Part shown: one piece after another, positions 45,123-56,564 of the stretch
Layout: the number at the start of each line of letters is the position of its first letter
How positions within the stretch are numbered: position 1 is the first letter of the stretch
NCBI RefSeq assembly: GCF_043290135.1
Contig: NC_134705.1
Span: forward strand, 55,033,271 to 55,097,270
From: Rhipicephalus microplus
Taxonomy: Eukaryota; Arthropoda; Arachnida; Ixodida; Ixodidae
DNA: 64,000 nt
Direction of reading: 5' to 3'
Made by a program: the position numbers and the translations under genes
Notes under the pieces: generated by a model
What the model was told of the DNA's origin: nothing
Databases searched by the model: none
The model's input: the letters and a program-made list of their open reading frames with translations, nothing else

Positions 45123-48100
45123 TCACCAGGTAGTGATTGGGGCGGCTAGCTTGCCATTCCTCAGAAAAAAGAATTTGGTATGCCAGCGGTGAAGGAAGTT
45201 TTCCTCGCCGCTGGCCTCGAGTTCACTGGATAGGTGGGCCCATAGCAACCGCCGGATACACGAGACTACCGGAAACACGCTCCGCACAGGCTTTCTACGC
45301 GCCTTCGCTAGCGATCTCTTTTGCCAAATAGCTAGCATCGTGAAGATCAGCACAAGTTGGCAGAAGGCACCTTTGTTGCGCTTGTGGTGGGGAGGTGGGC
45401 GGATACCAAAGGAGCGGGCTACCATCCGCCACACGGGTTTCACCACCACACATTGGAACAACGCGTGATCCTGTGATTCAACTGCGTGACAGTTCGGGCA
45501 ACGTGCATCCGGGACTATTCCAAATTTATGCAGGCGTTGTCTGGTGGAGAGGACGGTCCAGGCCTTTTTCAGGAGGAATTTCTGTGCATCACGTGGGGTG
45601 CCGCAACGGTGCGAGAGCAATTCGCGCCTCGCGCGCTCAGCTCGTTTTTGTTCAGTGTCGCTCAGCTGCTTCCGCGTGATGGCTTCAACGATGCGCGCTG
45701 GCGGGTCCTCATCCACATCGCCTTCGGGCACTTCTTGCCTCAACATGCGCCAGGTAGCCGATGCCGTTTTATAGAAGGGTGCGGGTGCCTCAGAAAAGGG
45801 CCCGGTGTGGCGGCCTGCATCCAGCCAGTCGTGCTTCACTCCACTCCAGTAGAGGAGTAGGTTGCGTTCTAGGTAATCGCTCGCGCGCGCGAGCATGCGG
45901 GCGGTTTTCAGGGCCAGGACTCTGCTCGTGGTCAACACATGTGGTAGGCCGAGACCCCCTTCTGACACTGCCAGTTGTAGCAAGTTTTGCTTCAATGGTG
46001 GCGGTTTCCCATCCCAGAGGTATGCGTTAATGAGTTTGGTCAACTGGCTTGCTGTTCTTGTGGTCATCGCCGCTACTCGGCTCGCATGCGAGGCTAGGGC
46101 GCAAATGCTTGTTTTGACGGCTACTGCTTTCTCGAATAGCGTCAGGCCTTGTAGGCTAGCGCTCTCTGACACTTGTGCAGCCCTGTCCACGACTCGGGAC
46201 TACGTTGAGGCCGTAACTCCCTCGCAGGAAAAGTATATACCGAGGACCTTAACAGCGCTGACTACCTCGAAGTTGCCGATCACGTGCGCCGGGAAATGGC
46301 CGAATAAGAGGGATTTACACTTCCTCTTATTTAGCTGTGCACCTGATGCTAGGGCGTATGACGCGAATACCTGGTAAAAGCGCTCGAGACTGCTTGGATC
46401 TCGCACAAAAAGGGAGATATCGTCAGCGTATGCGAGGACTTTCAGGTCCGCAGTTCCTGTGAGAGGAAGGCCCCGGATGTGCGCATCGCTTGCCAGGGAT
46501 GTAAGTAGCGGCTCTATCGCGAGTACAAAGAGGGTTGGGCCAACCGGGCACCCCTGCCTGATCCCTCTCGTGTACTGAAAGGTGTCCGTCGTGGGGCCAT
46601 TTACTACTAAGCGGCACCCGAGGTCTGAGTACAGGAGCCTTATCACTTGTACAAAGCTTGCCGGTAGGCCAAACTCTCGCAGGGTTTCGAACAGGTAGGT
46701 GTGCCTGACCCTATCGAAAGCCTTGGCCTGATCAAGTGAAAAAAAAAGCTCCAGTGACTCTTTTCTCCGAAGCGTACTAGAACACGTCCCTAGTCGTGGT
46801 CAGGTTGGTGAACATTGATCTGCCCGGGACTGCGCAAGCCTGGTGTGGGGCAATAACATCCGACAGAAAGGTCTTTAGTCGGCTGTTCAAGATTGACGCC
46901 ACGATCTTGTATTCTACATTTAACAACGTGATCGGGCGCCAAGAAGCAGGGTCGTTCTGCGGTGCACCTTCTTTAAGAATGAGGACTACGCGCCCCATGC
47001 CGAAGGAGGCAGGTTTCGCGTGTACCTCGAGGACCGTGTTGACTATGGCTAGGAGCGGTTCACATAGGCTCTCGAAAAAGGTGGCATAGAATCCCGCTGT
47101 GAGGCCGTCCGCACCAGGAGCCGAGTTTGGTGGCATTGACTGGATAACGGCCCTAAATTCCGGTAACGTCACTGCGCCGCACATAGTCGGGCATTCATCC
47201 TCTTCCAGACGCTTAAGGAATTTACACAGCTCCGACAGCGACGCTGGCTCCGAGGCAATCATTGTGGCGTCCGGCTCGTGAAAGGCTGTCTCGAAGTGGT
47301 GCAAGAAGGTTGCTTCGATCTCGACCGGGTCTGTCGCGAGGGTACCATCTGGGCGCTTTACTTCTGCAATACACACAGAGCCATTTCTCCTTACTTCGCA
47401 CGAGACTACCTCTGGCCGCTCGCTCGAGGTGGCCCAAGTCGCGCGCTTTTCGCCAGTAGCTGCCCGAAGAAGCCGTTCGTACTGCACCTTGAGCGAGGCT
47501 AGGTAATCTCGTGTACAGGAGGTGAGGGTGTCAGCACACTGAATGATACGCATTCTGCGCAGTAACTCGTTGATCTGGGACGTCAAGCGCTTTTTCCTTT
47601 TACGGCCTTCGTCTTGGAGGAGCACCTTCCAGGCCTCCTTGAGTTCGTCCCAGATAGTCGATGTTACGTGGGGGGATGCTCTGATCGAGGCCTCTATGAG
47701 CGTCTTGATCTGTGGTGCAGACACCGGATCCTTTAGTAGTGCAGAATCCAGGCGCCACGATGCGTCGGCTGGTTTGGGGCCAGGCTTTGCACGGAGGGTT
47801 GTTAGCAGTGGCGCGTGATCAGACAGAGCGGCCTGAGGGGGTGGCAACGGGACCACCTCGCACGCTGTTAGGGATGGAAGTAGGAGGTCAGGTAAGTACG
47901 CGCGGTCTAGCCGGCTAGCGGCGACCCTCGACACGCGGGTGGGGTCAAAGTCATCGTCATGGAGGCGGACCCATGCGTCTGAAAGTCGGAGGCGTTCGAG
48001 AACTTTGATCAGTTCTTTTGCACGGTAGGCTGAGCCTCCGCAACTTGGTCCCCGGATATCCCTCACAGTGTCGACCACACAGTTAGTCTCCAAGGACTAC

Positions 48101-48514
48101 GTGCGGGAGGGGGGCCAGCAGGTACTCGCCAAGCTCCCTGAAAAAGGGGTTCGTCTCCGATCTAGTTATTGGCGCGTACACGTTCACAAACCGGACTTTC
48201 TGCCCATCGATGAAGATGTCAAGCATTAATGTGCGGCCGTCAGCGCCAAACACGCAATGGGCTTTTTGCCTAAACCTCCCGGTGACGAACACAACCCCAA
48301 CCCCGCATGACCTGGTCCTCGTCAATGAGAAGAAGGCTTGGACGTGACAGAGGCTGCGGAAGCGAGCGACGTCGAGGGGGGATCGGAAATTTGTCTCCTG
48401 GACGAACAGCAAGTCGATGCTGTGGGCTTTCGCAAAGGAAACGACCGCGGTTTGTTTTGTCCTGTCGCGGAAACCGCGAACATTCCAAGTGGCGAAACGG
48501 ATTCGGTCAGCCAT
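45123..48514 (-). pseudogene. LINE-D ORF2: endonuclease, RT, C-terminal zinc motif
   Basis: Start at Met 48514 (MADRIRFATWNVRGF). The endonuclease has FVQETNF and VLGD; the GDFN block has lost two bases (near 48090), shifting frame. 48093-46777 carries the endonuclease end (SRLDRAYLPD, LSDHAPL) and the RT fingers (NSAPGADGLTAGFY, DPASWRPITLLN). A TAG and an extra T in a T-run (+ strand A-run 46739-46747) break the AKAFDRV block. 46646-46200 has RQGCPVGPTLF and YADDISLF. 46190-45123 has the thumb, a CPNC...HALFQC zinc motif and the C-terminus. About 1130 residues; three to four lesions. Confidence 0.86.
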
Positions 48515-49025
48515 CAGTCGCACTATGGTGGAGTGGAAACGAGAGGGGTACGTGAGTGTTGAAGGGAGGGGTGGGGGCAAGGGGAGGCTGCGCATGGGGG
48601 AGTGAAACAGGAAGGGGTAAACTGCGGCGCCGGCGCGCACGGGCACTGCCGTCTGTAACGAAGCGAAGGTGTTATCAGATCGGCGCGCTGGCTTTAGGGG
48701 GCGGTTCCCCTTTGCCTGCGGCGCTTTGGCCGAGCTTCTGCGTCTTCGCCTTCGGTGGGGCATCGCTGTCGCTCGCCGTCGCTTCTGACCTAATTCGGCG
48801 TTGTCGCGCCACTCTGCTTGTGGCTCTCCCTCTCGTTTCTTTCTTGTTCTCCTCTCCCTGGCGTCGGCGCGAGCGCGAACGAGCTCTCTGCTCGCGGCTA
48901 TGCACCCGCTGGGACGCGAGTGGGTCAAGTTGGCGGTCTGTGTAGGGCGACGCTTTACGGGAGGGTGGCTCAAAGAAGAAGGGCTGGTTTATTTGAGCAC
49001 GGTCTTGGTCGTCAGGGAGCGCGTA

Positions 49026-50194
49026 TTACCCGCGGCTCACGATGGGCAATTCGTCCTTGGCGGGGTCATTGGTAGCGTCCTCCAAGTCCTGGGCGCACAC
49101 TCGGGCCAACACGTTCACGGGTGTTTGGGAGGCGGTTTGGGGGGGCTCACTTCGCTTGAAAGTTTCGGCAAGCACCGGGAAGTTGTGGCCTTCATCTTGG
49201 ACTGACGGGGGGACGAATGGCATAGACGGCGACGATTGGGCCGAGACGGTTTCGAGGTAGCTCGATTCCGTTTCCGATGACATGGTGGCGGCATCGTCAG
49301 TCTTCTTGGGCTTGTTTTCCTCGTTGGCGGATAAATCCGCCGCAGTGCTTCCTGTGAGCAAGCTGGCATCCGTTTCGCCTTGGGGGGAGGCGGCCTTGGG
49401 GGGAGGGCGCGGGCCGCGGTCCTGGGTACGAGCACTTGTAAGCGAGAGGGGGGTTCGTCTGGCTTATGCGACGGGGAGCTGCTCGGCTGGACCGAGTTCG
49501 ATGTGAGGTCCGATACCGAGGGGAACCCACGAGCGGCTGACGAAGAGCGCCTCCTAAAACATTCTTTCGTTCCGTGGTGACCCCCGCAACGCTTACACAC
49601 GGCTGAACAGCCCTCAGTTTCATGACCGAAAGTTCCGCATCGTTTGCAGTATGGTGCGGAACATGTGGTCGCCATGTGGCCCACCTCACTACATCGCGCA
49701 CACACCCGCCTTATGCCTCTATATTCGAACATGACCCGGTGCCCCGCAATGGTCGCAAAGTTGGGCACCGCCTTACTCATTTCGATTTTTAAGACTCTGA
49801 CGCCGTTCAACTTATTTTGGCGGGTGGCCACAGTAGCAAATGAGATGCCCCGCACCTTACCGTACTGTGCTAGGGCGTTGCCAAGTATCTCGTCAGACAG
49901 GTAGGCGGGGTATCGGTAGACGTTGACGTACGTGACCAGCGGCCCGACAGCCTCAACCGGTACGCTTACTCCATTAAACTTGAAACCTTCCGCCACCATT
50001 ATTTTTGTTGCCTGGCTGGCGTTACATGTACAGACGAGAAACTTGGCACCGCCCATATGCTGCATAACAAGAACACTATCATCACCAGCTTCTAAGTCAA
50101 TAGCGTCTATAAGATCACCAAGGGATACGTCGCCGTCCGGTGCTGTGAAGAGGAAGCAGTTTTCCCGCACTGGTAGGTCGATAGTGGCCGCCAT
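49026..50194 (-). pseudogene. LINE-D ORF1, triple CCHC zinc-knuckle protein
   Basis: Start at ATG 50194. An N-terminal domain of about 165 residues is followed by three knuckles: CARCSEVGHMATTC, CKRCGTFGHETEGC and CKRCGGHHGTKEC (about 49560-49700). A Ser/Pro-rich tail comes next. Near 49380-49400 the frame appears to shift. The continuing frame to 49115 is artificially Pro/Arg-rich, while the alternative frame 49361-49026 (TGSTAADLSANEENKP, ... LEDATNDPAKDELP) looks like the true C-terminus. Nucleic-acid binding is expected. Confidence 0.8.
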
Positions 50195-50518
50195 TCTGGA
50201 GGGGCTGTCGCCAGCAGAAGGGGGCGTGACTTGTAGAAAACTAGTAGCGTGCGGTCGAGCTGCACTCTGGTAAATCTGCGGCTAAGTCTGGGGAGACGCC
50301 GCTCGGGATCAGGTGGAGTCGGGTGGGCTGCAGGCGGGCTCCGGGAAGGTAGCGTGGACCGGCAACCATGCTCCTCCTGGCATAGGGGGGGGGGGGGGGG
50401 GGGCTCCGGGCTGGAAGGCCCGAGACCCAGAGGTGGCAGTCGCTCGCACAAGGCGGCGAAGCCGGCAGAACCTGGTCTGACCGTGAAATCCAAAAGCCGA
50501 GAAGCGATTGCCCCGGTA

Positions 50519-50792
50519 CAGATAGCAGTGAACGGAGCGTCAGCCATCGATCAACTACTGACAAGCGGCGAAGCGCGTCGGCATTTATACTCTTGCTGGC
50601 AAATGTTCTAGCGTTATCACTGGCGGTGGCGTAGGTTCCAGAACAATCTGTACCGTTCGCACAGTGGGCGTGATCTTATCGAAATGATCTACTACAGTCC
50701 GGAACCTTCTCGAAAACTGCAGGCGCGGTTTGCGCTGAGAATCGTGCGGTGTTTTGGGACGATAACAAAAACTTGGGAAATGGAACGTGGCA
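50519..50792 (-). repeat. 5' LTR (sense) of Gypsy-B, right part
   Basis: 274 bp matching the remaining two thirds (+ strand) of the LTR at 38218. It starts with CAGATAGCAGTG, overlapping the left part by ACWGATA, a likely target duplication of the inserted block. It ends at GTGGCA, followed by the ATAT duplication. Confidence 0.86.
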
Positions 50793-50796
50793 ATAT

Positions 50797-51270
50797 CGAA
50801 GACTTTTAACGCTCATGCGACGCTTGTCAGAGAGCGGGGAAATCCGCGGACAAGTGGAAGGCACCCATGAAGTTTTTTGATACCAATAATGAAGTGAAAA
50901 TAGGAAGGCGGCCGAACAAAATTTACCACAGTGATTTGTTGAAACCATGCGTTCAACGTCAAGTGGTCGTAAATCTGCTGTTGAATGCTTCTGAGGAAGA
51001 GGGAGCAGAAATTTTGAGTTCTAATGATGTCATCGAGAGAGGATCGGAGGTAATCTTGGAGCAGATGAACCTAGAGCCTAGGTTGAGTGAAGTCCAGAAG
51101 GAGGAACTGAAAAGAATTCTTTCCGAGTATGAAGACGTGTTTTCGGACCGTCCCGGAAACACGATGGTGATTGAACGCGATATTGAGATAACTTGTGAGG
51201 AGCCAATCCGTAGCAAGCCATATCGTTGTTCTCTGTGCAACGTCGCAAGTATGAGCCGCTCTTGGTACCG
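50797..51270 (+). pseudogene. Gypsy-A integrase end and RT N-terminus
   Basis: It opens with EDF, a stop, then RSCDACQRAGKSADKWKAP, the Cys half of the zinc motif begun before Gypsy-B. The catalytic core is missing. The frame then gives VKIGRRPNKIYHSDLLKP, a typical end of integrase in Gmr1-like elements. After that come LSEVQKEELKRILSEYEDVFSDRPG and PIRSKPYR, the start of RT. The rest of RT is deleted. This adjacency shows that integrase lay upstream of RT. Confidence 0.75.
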
Positions 51271-51299
51271 CTAGGTATCGTTACCTAAAAATGGCCGGT

Positions 51300-51995
51300 G
51301 ACTGAGATGGAGCATGATGCTCCAACAGCACAACTTTGACGTTCGCTACAAAAAAAGGAAAGCTAAACGCTAATGCAGACGCATCGCGCCGTGCGTTTAG
51401 TTAGTACCTTCTCCACCTTTCGGTTTCTTGCTGGCGATTCGGGGTGAAATTTTGTCCTCATCACGGCCTTAGCTGAGCGCTCTCGCCCAGAGTGATTTTA
51501 ACGAGCCAAGTTTATGTTCTATTCTATTTCGTTACGTTGTTGTACGTGTAGAAAGAGAGTTCTCATTTTAAAAGTCTTGTGTCCCACATGCGCCTCTTGG
51601 TGTAGAGGGGAAGAAATTCCGATAGACACGTAGCTAGGTTCATGATGTACTATATTTTGTCTGGTGTTCTGTCGGGTGACCAAGGGCACTTGCTTGTGTC
51701 GTGTGTTGTCTGTTGTCGAACCGTTCTTGAGAAGCTGCTGAACCATCGACAAGTGCTGAGACCAAAGATTGTCAGAAGAGATGAGCGAAGCTGGTCGACA
51801 AGTTGTGGCGACAAGCCAGTGGAGCTGGGATCCGTCCTCAAGAATGGGATGTGTTCCTGGAACAGAGTCTGGGGCTGCGTTCTCCCCATGGCCCTAGAGG
51901 CGAACTTGGAGGGACCTGGCGATCGAACGCGCCTGACATCCGAGCCACGTGGAAGCAGCTCATCTTTCCGGCGCATTGTCTGGTGGCGGGGGTGC
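51300..51995 (+). other. Gypsy-A RNase H remnant and 3' untranslated region
   Basis: Near 51308-51370 the translation reads MMLQQHNFDVRYKKRK, the usual end of a Gypsy RNase H domain. The remainder to 51995 is non-coding and ends in a purine-rich GGTGGCGGGGGTGC just before the 3' LTR, a plausible polypurine tract. Confidence 0.6.
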
Positions 51996-52722
51996 TGTAA
52001 TGCCTGCGAGTCCACAGCGAACGTCCATGCCTCTGAAAAAGGCAATCTGTGTCAAGGCCAGCACGCGAGCCCGCCTGACGCGAACAACTCAACGGTGTCA
52101 TCACGAGGCGGTGCCTTTTTGCCGCGCACGCACAGTGAGTCACCTCAGCCAGCGAGCCCGTCGAAGCAATCGGCGCCTTCCTGTCTGGCGAGTCTGACGC
52201 AATGCGTGGCGACGTCAGTCGTTCTTGGGTGCAGCCACGTGCAGCGCAGCGGCTCCATAATTGATGCGAATGACGCGGCCTAGCGGCCACCCTATTGGAG
52301 GATTCGGACCTCACGACCAGCGGCGCTTCTGGTTGGACGTTTGGTTACTCAAAGGATCCTCCAGGTGCATATGAAAAAACCCTGCGGCGCGTCGCGAGCA
52401 GTAGACATATGTGTCAGAGAAGAGAGCTCGGCTCTTCGAGTCTCTGTCAGCCCCACTGCCGAATTTGTAACGCCTCTGTATATATGCTTTACATAAACCT
52501 TGTTAACTCACCGTCGTCTCGTCCGCTCGTTTATCAGCTCTACGCAGAAGCAGTCGCGAGCTGAGAAACCTACGATACCAAACGGCTGGTGACCTTCCCG
52601 GCGGAGTTCGAAACAGTGGCGCCTTCGGGACCGTGTTGGCGTCGCCATCTTTCGTAACAGTGGTGGCAGCAACGAGATTCGTGGCGCCCATCGTAACGTC
52701 GTCGGAGGCGCGCTTCGTAACA
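51996..52722 (+). repeat. 3' LTR of Gypsy-A
   Basis: 727 bp, TGTAATGCC...CGTAACA, homologous to 35214-35932 with many scattered differences. It is followed by ATAA. Confidence 0.8.
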
Positions 52723-52830
52723 ATAAGCAACTTTTTTAGAAACTTTTGTTTATTTGAGGCTTACCCGGCACTAGACGGAACATTTCTGACGGCTTCACAG
52801 GTGCCTACAGTATAAAATGCAATGGAGTCA

Positions 52831-53978
52831 TGTCACGGACGGCTATTTTCGGCGACACCGCGTCACGGCAATTAACGGGCGCCGTACTCCCCGACTGACT
52901 GTGAGAAACGGCGGCACATGAAAGGGAACCGATAAGTGCAAAATGGGGGTGCTTTCCTTAAAACGTCGCCGCCGACAGTTATTCCTTTTGTAACCGTGGC
53001 GACGTCTGCAAGGTCGTAGAAGGCCGCGGTATACCCCGTACAAGGATTAGACTACAAGACGCCCGGCTGAGAGGTAAGTGGTTGACCGTTCCCACGGAGA
53101 AAAGCGTGGGAAACGCTCTGGTGGCCAAGCCGTATGACAACAACCCGACAGGTTGTCACTCTCGCTAGTTGCGGGCCCTCTCCCTATTAAAAAGGGGTGG
53201 GGTCGAAATATTTTTGGGGCGGAGTTTCCCCTCAATTAAACGCGCATGATTGGACCCAGGTAGAGGTCTCTTGTCCCCAAGGAAGAGAGCGAGGAGACAC
53301 GAGGGGGATTTAAGCGCAGGATTTTGCCCTGCTAGGCAGACTAGTCGCTGACCAAGATGGTGTAGAAACAGATAAACAAGCATCTCTTCTAGAAGTTTTT
53401 AGTGTGGCTCTGTATCGGCTGGCCACCTAAACTTAGCCGTTCGTCTAGCTGTGACGCGATATTAACGTCTGCAACGTAGACATCGGGACTTCACTTCGAG
53501 TTAGCTCAACCTGCTCGAAGTCACCTGCAAGCACTAGCCTCCCGGAGCCACCAGCGTTGCAACACCGCCGACATCGCAGTCGTGCCAGAACTCTCTTCGA
53601 CTTCTCGCTTCCGATCGTCGGGGACGCAACGCTGCCGGTCATCACACGTATGCCTTCACCTGTTTATATCTTCGAACTTTCTCCTCTGTAGTTATCTTGT
53701 GTTAGTTGGTGTAGTTTGTAATAGTTCTCGCTCGTAAGCTGATTTATTGTTTCTGTTATATATTTCTTTAGTTGTATCAAGTGTCGATGTATTTTGTTAG
53801 TTGTATTGAAGTGTTGTATTAGATCACGTGTGCTGCAATATCACTAGAGTAAAGTTTGTTTTGTTTTCCCACGTCTCTGATCTCTTCACTGTCTCTGCTT
53901 GCGTACGGAACGAACCAACCTGCTGTCATTCCCGTCGCCGACTTCGCGCTGGCGACGCTAGAGTGGCAGCTTGTAACA
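52831..53978 (+). repeat. 5' LTR of Gypsy-D
   Basis: 1148 bp, TGTCACGGAC...TTGTAACA. Contains an AT-rich CTATTAAAAAGGGG near 53184-53197, a possible core promoter (inference). Confidence 0.9.
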
Positions 53979-54139
53979 AAACTGGCATCCGCGAGACAGG
54001 ACGTTCCGTACAAGAGTAAGACAGTGAGGGGTGAACGAGAACCGTGCGGATAGCGTGCTATAAAGCCGCACATTTGAAGCGGTTGCATCCTGCAATGATT
54101 GCGCTGTTTTTATAGTGGAATGATAGTGACAGTTGCAGT

Positions 54140-55687
54140 ATGGAGCGTGTGAATTTTGAAAAGTGGATCGCGTACGGTAAACAGTTAGACCTCGCGGGCG
54201 CCGAACTGAGACAATGGGTTAAGGAGCAGCAGGAACAGGCGCAGGCGTTAGCCAGAGAAGAGCGGGCACTGGCCCGGGAGGAAAAAGAAAGGGAGAGAGA
54301 GCGCCAAGAAAAGGAGAGAGAGCGCAAAGAAAGGGCGAAAGAACGAGAAGCGGCAAGGAAAGCGGCAAGGGAAGCCGGAGAACGGGAAGTGCAGTTACTG
54401 CAATTAGAGATTCGCCTCAGTGAGGGTAGCAGGGTTAGCCGATCCAGCAGTGAGGACGGTGATGCCGGCGAGAAACTGTCATTTGAGCGAGACACATGGT
54501 GTCAAGGGCTACTCACAGTTCTGCCTTGCGAGGCAAATGAAGCTGTTGCGCGACGCAGTCAGCAGAACGCGAACAACGAGGTAGTTAAGGCAGAGATGTT
54601 CCGGACGTTCGGAACTTCGGTCTCGACAAAAGAAGAGCAGCTCAGACAAGAGTCTGAAAGAAAGCGCGAAACAGAAAGACAGCAGTCTGAAAGCGAGGCG
54701 CATCGGAAAGCGCTGGACGTTAAAGTGTGGCAGGAAACGCCAGAACCAGAAATCGCGCTAGAAAAGGGCCCGCATATTCTCGAATGCCTCCATATAAATG
54801 ATGTAGAGAACGAGGCCTTGGCCGGTCTCGAAGTAGAGACACTATCAAAAAACGGTCCTAGCGAGGATTAGGTGTGTGCCAGCAGCCCTAATGAACTCAG
54901 TAAGAAGCTGGAAACCATCCTCATGCCTCGAGATGACGTCTCGAGATCGTCACATGCAGATAGGGTTAGCACAGTGGCTAAACGCAGCGAGAACGCGACG
55001 CTTCAGGAGTGCAGCGATGCCATCGGAGAGGGCCCAGTTAATGGTTTCATCCGCATTAACAAAGATAATTTGGCCCGGCAGTCCGTCGTGACACCGAGTT
55101 CAAAATGTTTGAGCGTGGGGCAAAATGTAGCACAAGCTCCAACGAGCTTCCCAACCACTCAGTTCCCGACGCGACATGATGATGGCATTAAGAGAAAGGG
55201 GGCAAGCAAACATCGCAGGAAAAGGAAGAAGCGGAGGCGTTCGGCACTGCCTAAGCCTAGGACTAGTCCCACCCCGTCGCCAGGAAGACGAAGGGGTAGG
55301 CATTCAATCAGTTTTAGGAAACGTCAATGGTGGCGTTCAGCCTGGCACAGGCGGCGAGCCAGCTTTGGAGGAGGAAAGGGAGGTGCATCACCCGAACGAA
55401 AGGCGCGGTTCATTTCGACGACTTCGGGAAAGCGGCCTTGCCCGAAGGTTCAAAGTCGGAAAGGCACAACGGCTAAGTACTGCGTGGGGGCGACCACAAA
55501 GATACTATTACCCAGGCTTCCCCCCTGTTTCTGGCGTCCCTTGCACATTCCTGAGGGGAGCCGGCCGAAATGCAGAATGAGGCGTGACAACAAGACACAG
55601 CCTGGCGTTCGTGCTTTTTGTAACCTCTGGCGTGCTCGAAAGCCGCCGGGAAAGCGACCCCATCGTGTGCGATCGAAGCGAATCTAA
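54140..55687 (+). CDS. Gypsy-D gag-like protein (single TAG inside)
   Basis: ATG 54140 opens 243 codons to a TAG at 54869-54871; the same frame then stays open to 55687 (271 further codons). The N-terminus (MERVNFEKWIAYGKQL) resembles the start of gag in Gmr1-like tick Gypsy elements. A long Glu/Arg/Lys coiled coil follows at residues about 28-85, and a second charged helix near 170-200. The part after TAG becomes very basic (Lys/Arg-rich, about residues 340-510). No SCAN, CCHC or enzymatic motif is visible. The TAG may be a read-through site, a recent nonsense change, or the true end of the protein. Confidence 0.5.
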
Positions 55688-56564
55688 TCGAGAAAAGGGG
55701 GGCAGTTTGAAGAATTGTTGCACGTGCGTGCTAAGTATGGTGACTTAGTGTTGCTTTGCAGATGCAGACTTCAGTCATAATTTTTGTAGGTTACAAGATT
55801 TGATGTAAATTTGTCAAAAGCAAAAAAAACCGCCGAGCCAAAGGCTGAAAGTTAGCATCGAATTAGTTAATCATGAGCGCGAAAATTTGCATAAGGTAAA
55901 ACCCGAGAAAATGTGTCACTGTTCTAGTTTTTTTTTTCAAAGGTTAATCGTACGCCTCCACTGCCATGGGGATGTAGCATGAATGAGCATTTGAGGAAGA
56001 TGTTAGCATAAACCGAATGATTTCGTAAATTGATTAAGATTGGCGTAACCCGGTACAGTTGTCATTGCGCGCATTGAGACTTCAGGTCTATGAGCATGTT
56101 TTTTTTTCCCTTCCGTCGGTTGTTTTCTGTTTGTATGCACGTATTTCATTGTATAAGAAGTGTATTTCGAGTTATTTTCTTTTTGCTTGGTGCATTGGTT
56201 GTTTTTACTTGCTGTAATGCACATTGAAGGATTGCACTACATTTGAGGAGCGCACCTGTTCCGGTTTATTTTGTAGAATACATTCGTGCAGTGTATTCTG
56301 TATTGATGGCTGCCGTACACAGCTATTTCCTCTTCTTGTTTGTATGGCGCATTGATATTGTTGCGTGTAAATGAAGCTGGTACTCTAACCATTGTATTGT
56401 TTTTCCTTTTGTTGTTACTTTGATGCACTCTGCCTATTTATGTTGTGTATGAGAGGGACAGTCCTCATGCCTCCCTTGTTGGTGGTGTTTTGTTCCTTGT
56501 TGTCGGAAAAATTCCCCTCCGTGCGAACAAATGTTATGAATAACATTCTGAAAGTGGGGGGCAA
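55688..56564 (+). other. Gypsy-D 3' internal region, no gene seen
   Basis: About 880 bp, T-rich, with short frames only; ends in the polypurine-like tract before the 3' LTR. Confidence 0.6.

Larger units (their letters stand above)
45084..50517 (-). mobile_element. LINE-D, TX1/L1-like non-LTR element
   Basis: Minus strand: 5' UTR with a C19 run (G19 on +, 50385-50403), ORF1 with three CCHC knuckles, and ORF2 with APE endonuclease, RT and a C-terminal Cys/His motif; no RNase H. Relatively GC-rich. ORF2 ends at 45123 and the 3' UTR is cut after about 40 bp by (TA)n and Gypsy-C. It lies inside the Gypsy-B LTR. Confidence 0.83.
38218..50792 (-). mobile_element. Gypsy-B, LTR retrotransposon nested in Gypsy-A integrase
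   Basis: LTRs read TGTCACGGGG...GTGGCA on the + strand. The left LTR is 38218-38624. The right LTR is in two halves (40176-40314 and 50519-50792) because of a second-level insertion. Flanking ATAT at 38214-38217 and 50793-50796 is a 4-bp target duplication, and removing the element restores continuity of the host integrase frame. On the minus strand a leader with a TGGTGGAGGTGCT-like primer-binding region (40160-40175) is followed directly by integrase: gag, protease and RT are deleted. Confidence 0.87.
35214..52722 (+). mobile_element. Gypsy-A, LTR retrotransposon with integrase before RT, interrupted by Gypsy-B
   Basis: 5' LTR 35214-35932 and 3' LTR 51996-52722 share starts (TGTWATGCC) and ends (TTCGYAACA). 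Flanking 4-mers ACAA and ATAA differ by one base. Internal order is gag, CCHC, protease, integrase zinc motif, [Gypsy-B], integrase zinc motif continued, integrase C-terminus, RT N-terminus, RNase H end. Integrase preceding RT is the Gmr1-like arrangement. The integrase core and most of RT/RNase H are deleted, so the copy is dead. Confidence 0.82.

Noticed and set aside
48601..48973. N-terminal extension of LINE-D ORF2 before Met 48514
   Set aside because: Arg-rich sequence without conserved blocks; the endonuclease starts at MADRIRFATWNVRGF, so the extension is treated as spacer between ORF1 and ORF2.
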